64,000 bases of DNA from Parvularcula sp. (GTDB lineage: Bacteria; Pseudomonadota; Alphaproteobacteria; Caulobacterales; Parvularculaceae). Under the pieces are notes generated by a model. It was given only the letters and a program-made list of their open reading frames with translations. It had not been told where the DNA came from and ran no database searches. Each line of letters begins with the position of its first letter. Position 1 is the first letter of the stretch. This document shows positions 28,199 to 35,561 of this stretch, piece after piece. The stretch spans positions 1-64,000 of the forward strand of contig PAIP01000056.1 of NCBI GenBank assembly GCA_002704915.1, in the 5' to 3' direction. The translations under genes and the position numbers were made by a program.

Positions 28199-29503
28199 AT
28201 GAGCCGTCGTTCCGGCAAAATGAGGCGCGTACTCAGCCGTATCTTTAAGGAACGGCAGATTTATCACCGAAGCGATGGCGTCGTTCACTTTATTTCGATG
28301 TCGTCGAAGACCCAGATTGCGCTGGCGGTCATCGTTGGCGCAGCGTTGCTCTGGGTGGCCTACGCTTCCGTGAACGTCGTCTTCAAAGAGCAGATCATCG
28401 TCGCAAAGGATCGCGACAGCCGTATCATGGAGACGACCTACTCCAAACGGCTGCACGACGCCCAGCGCGCCTATGACGATGTCAGCGAACTCAATCAGAT
28501 TATCAAACAGAATTTCGACGAGACCCTCACCGACATTTCCGCCCGCCACCAGATGTTGACCAATATGGTGGAGCGCAAGGCGTCGATCGATGCAGGGCTC
28601 GACGCGCTCGCCAAAGGTCTCTCGGAAGCAGGCGGCCCCAACGGTCAACGGCCGACAAACGGCAATCGCGTCATGATCGATGTGGCGCCGGGCGAGCCGA
28701 CGCCGCGCCAGTCCCGCATGTCCGCGGCCCGCAAGCTGGGCGCAAAGCAGGTTCGCGAGAGCGAAGCGAAAGGCGGCGCATCCGAAGCCATCAAGGCGAT
28801 GAACAAAGCGGCCGCCGATCTTTATACAGAGCAGATGCTGCTCCTCGCTTCCCTTGAAGAAAAAGCAACAACGCAGCGCGAGCAGCTCACGCTTCTTCTT
28901 GAAAGCGCCGGCGTTCCCACCGAAACGCTGGTGACGCCGGCGAAGATATCCAACACCATGCTGGCGCAGGGCGGCCCCTTTATCGACATCGCCGCCGGCG
29001 GCGAAGCCGCAGCGGAGTTCTATGCACACGCGAACCGCGCGGCGGCGGCCGTCGACGAGCTCGCCGCCATTCACAAGGCGCTTCAAAATGTGCCGCTCTC
29101 CTCGCCGCTGACTGTCGGGCGCCGCTTCACCAGCGGCTTCGGCATTCGCCGCGATCCGATCAACGGCAAGTATTCACGTCACAATGGCATCGATTTCGCT
29201 GCGCCCTGGGCGTCGCCTGTAACGGCGACGGCGGACGGCGTGGTCCATTTCGCTGGCACACGCAGCGGTTTTGGGCGCGTGGTTGAAATCAATCACGGGA
29301 ACGGCTTCATTACGCGCTATGCGCATATGAACCGCATATCAGTGAAGAAAGGCCAGAAAGTCTCTCTTCACGACAAAGTTGGGGAATTGGGGTCCAGCGG
29401 CCGCTCCACAGGACCGCACGTTCATTATGAAGTGCTGTACAAGGGCAAACCGCTTAATCCTCGCCGATTCATAGAGGCAGGTAGATATGTTTTCGAAAGC
29501 TAA
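28199..29503 (+). CDS. Membrane-anchored M23 peptidoglycan endopeptidase
   Basis: 434 residues. A basic cytoplasmic N-terminus is followed by one membrane helix (about 39-57) and a long helical, probably coiled-coil periplasmic region (about 75-235). The LytM/M23 domain (about 305-420) has its zinc ligands intact: H328 and D332 in HNGIDF, and H407-x-H409 in GPHVHYEV. It should cut peptide cross-links in peptidoglycan. Its 3' end overlaps the bactofilin gene by 17 bases, a pairing also seen in other bacteria where bactofilins position M23 enzymes. The 149-base leader holds small inverted repeats (ATTGCG/CGCAAT near 28113) but no promoter I can assign. Confidence 0.92.
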   Translation: MSRRSGKMRRVLSRIFKERQIYHRSDGVVHFISMSSKTQIALAVIVGAALLWVAYASVNVVFKEQIIVAKDRDSRIMETTYSKRLHDAQRAYDDVSELNQIIKQNFDETLTDISARHQMLTNMVERKASIDAGLDALAKGLSEAGGPNGQRPTNGNRVMIDVAPGEPTPRQSRMSAARKLGAKQVRESEAKGGASEAIKAMNKAAADLYTEQMLLLASLEEKATTQREQLTLLLESAGVPTETLVTPAKISNTMLAQGGPFIDIAAGGEAAAEFYAHANRAAAAVDELAAIHKALQNVPLSSPLTVGRRFTSGFGIRRDPINGKYSRHNGIDFAAPWASPVTATADGVVHFAGTRSGFGRVVEINHGNGFITRYAHMNRISVKKGQKVSLHDKVGELGSSGRSTGPHVHYEVLYKGKPLNPRRFIEAGRYVFES

Positions 29504-30098
29504 GCCGGGAAAGCAGCAGGGCGACCTGAAGTCCATGAACAACGCGCCGCAAGAGGCGCCGGTTCAGCAAGCCAGCGCACAGTCAGCACCAAGAAAGGGA
29601 TCGGGCGTCATGAAAACCGCCGGAGTGCCGTCCATCATTTCGTCAGATGTCGTCATGCGCGGCAATGTCAATTCCGCCGGAGAAATCCAGTTCGACGGAT
29701 CGCTTGAAGGCGACATCAAGGCCGGGTCCCTGATCATCGGCGAAAAAGCTTCTGTCAAAGGGGAAGTCATCTGCGAAACGGTGACCGTGCGCGGCCGCGT
29801 CGAAGGCGGCATTCGGGCCAAGTCGGTGTCCCTCGCCTCCACGGCGCACATTCAGGGCGACATCCTGCACAGCTCGCTGTCGGTGGAAACGGGCGCGCAT
29901 TTTGAAGGCAACTGCCGTCATTCGGACGATCCGCTTTCGGACACCTCGGCCAAAGATTTCCGCCGCACGCGTCCTTCAAGCCCGGCGCCCGCGCCGCGCC
30001 CGGTTGCGAATGCGAGCGACGAAGCCGAGGGCGATGACCGCGCACCGGCCAATGAGACGCCGTCTTTCCTGAGCGTCGGACGTTCGCCCCTGCGCTAA
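29487..30098 (+). CDS. Bactofilin (DUF583 cytoskeletal protein)
   Basis: 203 residues. The central bactofilin beta-helix (about 48-145) has repeating hydrophobic/glycine rungs: VVMRGNVNSAGEIQFDGSLEGDI, SLIIGEKASVKGEVICETVTVRG, SVSLASTAHIQGDILHSSLSVE. Flexible, proline-rich tails lie on both sides, as usual for polymerising bactofilins. It should form membrane-associated filaments that localise cell-wall enzymes. It starts within the M23 gene and is followed by a strong terminator, so the two genes form a closed unit. Confidence 0.93.
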   Translation: MFSKAKPGKQQGDLKSMNNAPQEAPVQQASAQSAPRKGSGVMKTAGVPSIISSDVVMRGNVNSAGEIQFDGSLEGDIKAGSLIIGEKASVKGEVICETVTVRGRVEGGIRAKSVSLASTAHIQGDILHSSLSVETGAHFEGNCRHSDDPLSDTSAKDFRRTRPSSPAPAPRPVANASDEAEGDDRAPANETPSFLSVGRSPLR

Positions 30099-30117
30099 GC
30101 GGTTAGCCAAGCTTATC

Positions 30118-30148
30118 AAAAAAGGCCGCCTCGAAGGCGGCCTTTTTT
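30118..30148 (+). terminator. Rho-independent terminator after bactofilin
   Basis: A perfect stem AAGGCCGCCT / AGGCGGCCTT with a CGA loop (30122-30144) is preceded by A-rich bases and followed by a T run. The symmetric A/T flanks mean it could also work for the convergent gene on the minus strand, which ends at 30170. Confidence 0.92.
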
Positions 30149-30169
30149 GTTGCGTCCCTCATGTGTGGT

Positions 30170-30649
30170 CTATCGCCCTCGTAAACCGGAAAGGCCGGTG
30201 ATGGTGGTCAACAGGGCAAGCCCCGCCGCCAGATAGGCGCCCCATTGAACGCCGCCAAGGCCGGCTTCCGACCCGATCATGCCCATAATGAAAAGCCCCA
30301 GCGCCCCGAGCGAGGCGAGCCCCGCCCCAATGGTGACGATGCTGGTGATGCGGCCAATAACCGGCAATAAGCCGGGAATGCCGAGAATTGCGGCGATGGC
30401 GCATAAGACACAAGCCCAGGTCAACGCGCTGCCCACTATGGTGGAATCGTTCATGCGGCCTTCGGTTGCGCATTCTTCGCCCAGGGGAAGCCGCAGATCC
30501 CTTACGCAATCGAGCGCATTGCCAATGAAATAGTCGCCGGTCACCACTGAATAGCTTTCGCCGCGCACCGGATCGGTCGTCTCGACCGCAAACATCGGTC
30601 CGAAGAAGATCGCGGCGACAATCGCCAGCGGAAGTAAAATCCGGATCAT
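30170..30649 (-). CDS. Multi-pass membrane protein of unknown function
   Basis: 159 residues with four likely hydrophobic segments: a signal-like first one (IRILLPLAIVAAIFFGPMFA), then about 75-95, 100-122 and 134-152. A periplasmic loop (about 24-70) contains two cysteines (ALDCVRD and GEECATEG) that could form a disulfide. No family recognised. The ATG at 30649 gives a proper signal-like start. It is convergent with the bactofilin gene and shares its terminator. Confidence 0.65.
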   Translation of the reverse strand: MIRILLPLAIVAAIFFGPMFAVETTDPVRGESYSVVTGDYFIGNALDCVRDLRLPLGEECATEGRMNDSTIVGSALTWACVLCAIAAILGIPGLLPVIGRITSIVTIGAGLASLGALGLFIMGMIGSEAGLGGVQWGAYLAAGLALLTTITGLSGLRGR

Positions 30650-30805
30650 TTTGTGTATCCCCACTTTGCCCTACCCTCGCGGACGGGAGTTTAACCATTC
30701 CGGACGTTTAAGCCAAGCAGGGGCTGAACGGGCGGGCGCGCTCGTCAATGCTGCAATGCAATCAGAAAAGCCGCTTGCAGAAAAACGGCACAGCCAAAAG
30801 CCCCG

Positions 30806-31192
30806 TCAGGCGGCGTCTTTTTTGGTCAGACCGGCGCGGGCGTCGCGGAGTTTTTTTGCAAACCCGCCAAGCTCTTCCAGCAGGTTATGCGCCGGCGCGG
30901 CTTCTACGCCATCTTCTTCATGTGCGATTGAAGGTTCAAGCCCGGTTGCGACAACCGTTTCTCCTGACGCGCCGAGCACCAGCAAATATTCCTGATCGTC
31001 GCAGCGCACGATGGCGAGGCGCCGGCGCGCATCAAGCGGCAGCATTTCCGAGATGGAAAGCCGGCGCTTTTTCCCCGCCGCCGTGGCGAGATTGGAAAAG
31101 CCGGTTTTACGCGCAAGATAGGCGCAGACGCCGATCATGCCGAGCACGGCGACAAGACCGAAGATCACTCGAAAGATATCTGACGCCAGCAT
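30806..31192 (-). CDS. FliO-like flagellar biosynthesis protein
   Basis: 128 residues. A single N-terminal membrane helix (about 7-26) is followed by the cytoplasmic FliO domain: KRRLSISEMLPLDARRRLAIVRCDDQEYLLVLG matches the family pattern of a basic strand, then a beta-hairpin ending LVLG. FliO helps assemble the FliP/Q/R export gate. No other flagellar gene is in the window, so it is an orphan here. Small SH3-like membrane proteins of other function share this look, so the call is probable rather than certain. Confidence 0.7.
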   Translation of the reverse strand: MLASDIFRVIFGLVAVLGMIGVCAYLARKTGFSNLATAAGKKRRLSISEMLPLDARRRLAIVRCDDQEYLLVLGASGETVVATGLEPSIAHEEDGVEAAPAHNLLEELGGFAKKLRDARAGLTKKDAA

Positions 31193-31251
31193 GTGGCCCT
31201 CGCCGCCTTCGTAACGGCGATGAAAATACCGGGCTTATGCTTAACGGGGTG

Positions 31252-33417
31252 TTAAGCGCCTTCCGCCGCCTCATAGAGACCGACGAGACGGTCAAGGGAC
31301 ATGATCTCGCCGCCCATCGCGCGTGTAAACCAGGACAGATAGGCGGCGCTTGTCTGCAATAGCCGGTCGACGCTTTCGGCGTCAGGAACGTAAGGATTGG
31401 CGCCCGCCGACAGGGACGTTGAATGAAGCGTAAAAGAAAGCACCGGCGTCTTGTCTTTTATGAGACGCCGGGTGAGCGCCTGAAGCTCAGCAAGGCTTGC
31501 TCCTTCGGGCGACAGGCGCATGGCCCGGGCCATATCGGATGACGCCGACTTTTGAACGCCGGCAAACCCGGGCGCGTTTTTTTCCTGGGACAGAAAACTT
31601 CTCGTGCGCGTGATGGCGCGGGCGCCGCAAACCGGCGTCACATAAACCCGCCAGTCACGGTCATAGGCGATAAACGGACGGTTGGACATGGCGGAAAAAT
31701 CCGGGCCGCCATGCCGTGAAAAATCAAAGGCGGCGCTCGGACTGAAATCCTGCTCGACGCCGATTTCCGCCAGCAATTCGTAGCAAGCTTTGCTGACGCC
31801 GTACCGTCCTGCGCGATGCGCGACCGCCTTTTCCCCGAAAAGGGCCTCATAAGCCTGCGCCAGAGTTTTCAGTTTCTTACGCTGCGCTTCGTGCGGAATA
31901 TTTTTCTGGTAGGAATTGAACTCGCCCCAATAATCTCCCGGCGGCGTCGCCCATTGATGCAGATGCAAACCGAAAGAAGCGCGTTTCTCCGTGTGCAGTC
32001 TTTTGAGAAAAGATGATGTGCTCTCATCCTTCATCAAGGGCAATGTGAGGAAATAAAGCGGCGAGGCCTGCGCTTCTTCGCATACGGACTGAAAGCGTTC
32101 GATGCCGTCGGGATTGCAAATGCGCCAGTCAGCGTCCTCATCAAAGCGGGACCAGTCGAAGGCTTCTTCGGTGTCGACCGTCACGATCAGTCTGGGGCGA
32201 TAATCATTGAGCGTGACGGGCGCTGTTTTCAGCGACCGCGCCGCCGCGCCTTTTCGAGCGAGATCGGAAAAAATCTCATGCATTCCGTCCGTGGTTTCAT
32301 CCCAGGAATGCCGTTCCGCATAGCTCCGCGTCTGCTTTCGTCCCGGAGGATGCGCAAGCAATGACTTGACCTCTTTCGCGATCGCTTCGGGGGTTCGCTC
32401 GGCGACAAGACGTCCCGCCGCGGGCTCTACAATAACTTCGCCGCTGCCGCCGGCATTCGTGGCGACACAGGGCGTTCCGCACGCCATGGCTTCGAGCAAG
32501 ACATTGGGCCAGCCCTCGCGCGAAGACGCCAGCACGAGAATGTCCGCGGCGGAGTAAATGCTGCGCAACTCCCTGTGGCTCGCCTCGCCCAGAAACCGGA
32601 CCTTCTCCGTCAGGCCTGCGGCTTCGGCTTGCCGTTCAAGCGCCGTTCTTTGGGGTCCCGCCCCAACCACCAGCAACGTGGCGCCCGGCAGGTTTTTCAT
32701 CGCCTCAATGACAAGGTCATGGCCTTTGCGTTCAATGAGATGCCCCACGCTCGCCAGCACAAGCCCGTCCACGCCAAGCACCCGTCTTTCGGTCTCCCTG
32801 TCCGCCGGGCGGAAGACTTCAAGATCGACGCCGTTCCGCAAGACCGTTATTTTTTCTTCCGGCGCGCCGAGGCCGACGAGTTCAGTCTTCAGTGCTTGTG
32901 CAACCGTAATGACTGCATCCGCGCGCTGCACCGTATCCTGAATAATCCGGCGAGGTCCGGAATAGCTCGGCAATAAGGTGACGTCGGTGCCGCGGGCCGT
33001 CACCACGAAGGGTTTTTGAAGTTCGCCAGCGACTTGCGCCGCGGCGGCGCCGTCAGGATAAAGATAATGAGCGTCGATAAAGTCAAAGTCCCAACCGCTC
33101 TCGATCAATCTGCGCGCCGCTTTTCTAAGGCAGCGCGTCAGTGACGCCGGCGCAACATGCATCGCGATTTTCGGAGGAATCACATAACGCGGGTGGAGAA
33201 TTTCAACGCCATTGCGTGTTTCCGTTAACGGCGCACGGGCGTAGTCCCCATAGGCGCCGAAAAGATCCTGTTTGAACGGAAACCATGGAACCGGCGCGAT
33301 CACTTTCACGTTCGCATCATACTTTTGGCAGTACGCGGCGAGGCGGTTCTCCACGAAAACTCCATGCGCCGGGCGGGCTGCATTTGGGAACAAGGTGGAG
33401 AAAACGAGAATCCGCAT
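31252..33417 (-). CDS. Fusion of GT4 glycosyltransferase and WalW-like polysaccharide deacetylase domain
   Basis: 721 residues. Residues 1 to about 390 are a complete GT-B family 4 glycosyltransferase: N-terminal STLFPNAARPAHGVFVE, VLRNGVDLEVF, SVGHLIERKGHDLVIEA and the EX7E motif from E301 to E309 (EGWPNVLLE). From about 408 a second domain starts LIVTVDTEEAFDW and continues with FGLHLHQW and HRAGRYG, matching the metal and catalytic motif order of NodB/WalW-type deacetylases. The protein may add a sugar and remove acetyl groups from a surface polysaccharide (inference). It faces away from the exopolysaccharide operon across a 450-base spacer. Confidence 0.86.
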   Translation of the reverse strand: MRILVFSTLFPNAARPAHGVFVENRLAAYCQKYDANVKVIAPVPWFPFKQDLFGAYGDYARAPLTETRNGVEILHPRYVIPPKIAMHVAPASLTRCLRKAARRLIESGWDFDFIDAHYLYPDGAAAAQVAGELQKPFVVTARGTDVTLLPSYSGPRRIIQDTVQRADAVITVAQALKTELVGLGAPEEKITVLRNGVDLEVFRPADRETERRVLGVDGLVLASVGHLIERKGHDLVIEAMKNLPGATLLVVGAGPQRTALERQAEAAGLTEKVRFLGEASHRELRSIYSAADILVLASSREGWPNVLLEAMACGTPCVATNAGGSGEVIVEPAAGRLVAERTPEAIAKEVKSLLAHPPGRKQTRSYAERHSWDETTDGMHEIFSDLARKGAAARSLKTAPVTLNDYRPRLIVTVDTEEAFDWSRFDEDADWRICNPDGIERFQSVCEEAQASPLYFLTLPLMKDESTSSFLKRLHTEKRASFGLHLHQWATPPGDYWGEFNSYQKNIPHEAQRKKLKTLAQAYEALFGEKAVAHRAGRYGVSKACYELLAEIGVEQDFSPSAAFDFSRHGGPDFSAMSNRPFIAYDRDWRVYVTPVCGARAITRTRSFLSQEKNAPGFAGVQKSASSDMARAMRLSPEGASLAELQALTRRLIKDKTPVLSFTLHSTSLSAGANPYVPDAESVDRLLQTSAAYLSWFTRAMGGEIMSLDRLVGLYEAAEGA

Positions 33418-33562
33418 GACTACGCGCCGTCAGCCTCTCGGACCGAAAAGCAGAATCGCCCGCCCGCTGGCCCAAGAAACGGCGGCGTTATGGCGCGAGA
33501 TTAACATTTCTTTGTTTTCAGGCGGGTTAAGCTCGCCGCCAAGCTGACCCGAACTGATACAC

Positions 33563-33703
33563 ATGCCCCTCGCAGCGCGCCCCAATCTGTTACGAATGTC
33601 TTCCTCGCGGAAAGAAAGACTTCCTGTATTGGCTTGCATAGCAGTTTGGTTTGCAACCTCCGGCGGAATCTGGGCGGCGATCATCGGTTTCCTGAGCTTC
33701 TAA
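33563..33703 (+). CDS. Possible 46-residue membrane protein in the EPS leader region
   Basis: An ATG frame with a basic N-terminus (MPLAARPNLLRMSSSRKERL) and one C-terminal hydrophobic helix (VLACIAVWFATSGGIWAAIIGFLSF). The layout is typical of a small inner-membrane protein. There is no clear Shine-Dalgarno, and an open frame exists on the opposite strand, so the call is tentative. It lies in the 33418-33870 spacer between the divergent glycosyltransferase fusion and the EPS operon. Confidence 0.42.
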   Translation: MPLAARPNLLRMSSSRKERLPVLACIAVWFATSGGIWAAIIGFLSF

Positions 33704-33767
33704 CGCATCGGGTTTTGCCCTTGCTTCGTGCAAGGAGCTTGCGCCTCCTTCTGTCACAATAATTTTC

Positions 33768-33782
33768 TTAACTTTTCGTTAG
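33768..33782 (+). promoter_or_regulatory. Possible CtrA box upstream of the EPS operon
   Basis: TTAA-CTTTTCG-TTAG matches seven of the eight fixed bases of the CtrA consensus TTAA-N7-TTAA. It lies about 89 bases upstream of the first EPS gene. Short AT motifs arise by chance, so position is the main support. Confidence 0.35.
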
Positions 33783-33837
33783 GCATGCATTATGCGGAAA
33801 GTCCGGCATCTGTCGAAATGTGGGACGTCGACGCCGG

Positions 33838-33853
33838 TGGAACCTAGGTTCCA
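33838..33853. promoter_or_regulatory. Perfect 16-bp palindrome before the EPS operon
   Basis: TGGAACCTAGGTTCCA is a perfect inverted repeat ending 17 bases before the ATG of the sugar transferase. It could be an operator for a dimeric regulator or a small leader hairpin. No candidate regulator gene is adjacent. Confidence 0.5.
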
Positions 33854-33870
33854 AGAAAGTGGGATGGGGG

Positions 33871-34680
33871 ATGTTCGTTCACTACGCCTTTGCGCTCGCC
33901 GCGGCGGCAGCCGGCGCCGTTGCTGCGACTTATGCGTTCGGTTCGAACGGTCGGCGCAACGCAAATGAACTTTACCGCGACGCTGACGCGCTCCCCCGCA
34001 GACGCGCATCTCAGGGCTTGCCGCCAGGCGGTCTCAATGTGGACGCCGAAGAATGGGAAGAGATCGTCCGCGCCGCCGAACGCCACAATTCGCCTTACAT
34101 GACCCGCATCAAGCGATTGCTTGATATTGCTTTAAGCCTTGCTTTGCTGGCGTTTCTCGCCCCCTTGCTCATTGTGACGGCGGTCGCGATCAAATGGGAC
34201 AGCCCGGGCCCCGTGCTCTATCGCCAGCGCCGCGTGGGCCTGGGCGGCCAGGAATTCGAGGTCTTCAAATTCCGATCCATGATCGTCGACGCTGAGGCGG
34301 ACGGGCCGCAATATGCGGCCATCAAGGACAAACGCATCACTCGCATCGGCGCAATCATCAGAAAGTTCCGAATCGACGAAATTCCCCAAACGATCAATGT
34401 CCTTCGCGGCGAAATGAGCTTTGTGGGCCCGCGCCCCGAACGCCCGGAATTCGTCCGTGAGCTTGAACAGGAAATCCCGCTCTATCACTGCCGGCATCTG
34501 ATCAAACCCGGCATCACCGGCTGGGCGCAGGTCAAATATGAATATGCCGCCTCGGTGGAAGGCGCGCGAACCAAGCTGCGCTACGATCTTTACTATATCC
34601 GCCATTTTTCGCCGTTCATGGACGTCCTGATTGTCCTGATGACCATTCGGGTCGCAGTTTTCGGCCTGGGCAGCCGTTAA
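33871..34680 (+). CDS. Priming sugar transferase (phosphoglycosyltransferase) of the EPS locus
   Basis: 269 residues. After a membrane segment (about 4-24) and a linker, the bacterial sugar transferase domain begins RIKRLLDIALSLALLAFLAPLLI. It holds SPGPVLYRQRRVGLGG, VFKFRSM, the catalytic DE in FRIDEIPQTINVLRGEMSFVGPRPE and a C-terminal GITGWAQVKYEYAAS. It should transfer a sugar phosphate to undecaprenyl phosphate to start repeat-unit synthesis. It is shorter than the exosortase-associated homologues (about 460 residues) because the N-terminal four-helix/CoA-binding-like part is missing. The ATG at 33871 follows a G-rich site. Confidence 0.92.
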   Translation: MFVHYAFALAAAAAGAVAATYAFGSNGRRNANELYRDADALPRRRASQGLPPGGLNVDAEEWEEIVRAAERHNSPYMTRIKRLLDIALSLALLAFLAPLLIVTAVAIKWDSPGPVLYRQRRVGLGGQEFEVFKFRSMIVDAEADGPQYAAIKDKRITRIGAIIRKFRIDEIPQTINVLRGEMSFVGPRPERPEFVRELEQEIPLYHCRHLIKPGITGWAQVKYEYAASVEGARTKLRYDLYYIRHFSPFMDVLIVLMTIRVAVFGLGSR

Positions 34681-34881
34681 GGTTTTCCAAGGCTGCAGCC
34701 GCCGCGGAATCAGGGGATGAAGGCCCGGCTGCGGAACCGCCCGGACATAAGGGAATCCAAGGTTTTGCAGGGCGCAGCGCCAGGGCGAGGCATGGCAAAG
34801 ATTTTGCGTTGCCTTTAGACTGGCGTGAGATTTCTTAAGGGCTTTCGCGCCGGCCTGACGCGCATAGGCGCCATAGAGGTG

Positions 34882-35526
34882 ATGAACATGATGAATATTC
34901 TCGACAAATTCCGCATTCTGGGGGTGCTGGGCGCCGCTTTGATCCTTTCGGCCTGCAGCGCCATCGGCGGAGAAAAGCTCGCAGCCGCGCCGGCCGACGC
35001 TTCTGAGGCGGCCGCTGCGGCCCCGGATTATCTTATCGGCCCGCTCGACCAGCTTGAGATTTTTGTCTGGCGGGCGCCGGAACTCTCCACCAATGTCACG
35101 GTGCGCCCGGACGGCCGGATTTCGACGCCGCTGGTCGAGGACATGGTGGCCGCCGGCAAGACGCCCTCGAAACTCGCCAACGATCTCGAAGGGGTCTTGC
35201 GCGAATATGTGCGCACGCCGGAAGTGACGGTCATCGTCAGCAACTTCTCGTCGACCTACGACCAGCAGGTCCGCGTTCTCGGTGAAGCCGCGCAGCCGGT
35301 CGCCCTCTCCTATCAGGCGGGGATGACAGTGCTCGACGTCATGGTCGCCGTCGGCGGGCTTACAGAATTCGCCGCAGGCAACAAGGCGGTCCTCATTCGC
35401 GGACAAGGAGAAGATCGCCAGTCCTATCGCCTGCGTCTCGATGATCTCCTGCGCAAGGGCAATATCTCGGCGAATGTGCCGGTCCTGCCGGGCGATGTCA
35501 TTTTGATCCCTGAAAGCGTTCTTTAA
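34882..35526 (+). CDS. Short polysaccharide export (OPX/Wza-like) lipoprotein
   Basis: 214 residues. The lipobox is LILSAC (C25). The Poly_export domain runs from about 46 (DYLIGPLDQLEIFVWRAPELS, VRPDGRISTPLVEDM), followed by one SLBB-type domain (QQVRVLGEAAQPVALSYQAGMTVLDVMVAVGG). The C-terminus ends LPGDVILIPESVL, with no amphipathic helix to cross the outer membrane as Wza has, so a separate outer-membrane channel is expected. The ATG at 34882 is preceded by AGAGGTG. The 201-base gap before it holds no gene I can support. Confidence 0.9.
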   Translation: MNMMNILDKFRILGVLGAALILSACSAIGGEKLAAAPADASEAAAAAPDYLIGPLDQLEIFVWRAPELSTNVTVRPDGRISTPLVEDMVAAGKTPSKLANDLEGVLREYVRTPEVTVIVSNFSSTYDQQVRVLGEAAQPVALSYQAGMTVLDVMVAVGGLTEFAAGNKAVLIRGQGEDRQSYRLRLDDLLRKGNISANVPVLPGDVILIPESVL

Positions 35527-35561
35527 AGAACGCTTTTGAGGGGTTTGGGGAAAGCTGTACC

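Noticed and set aside
33430-33684. 84-residue minus-strand frame in the EPS spacer
   Set aside because: No domain, signal or ribosome-binding site; the opposite-strand small membrane frame is more protein-like.
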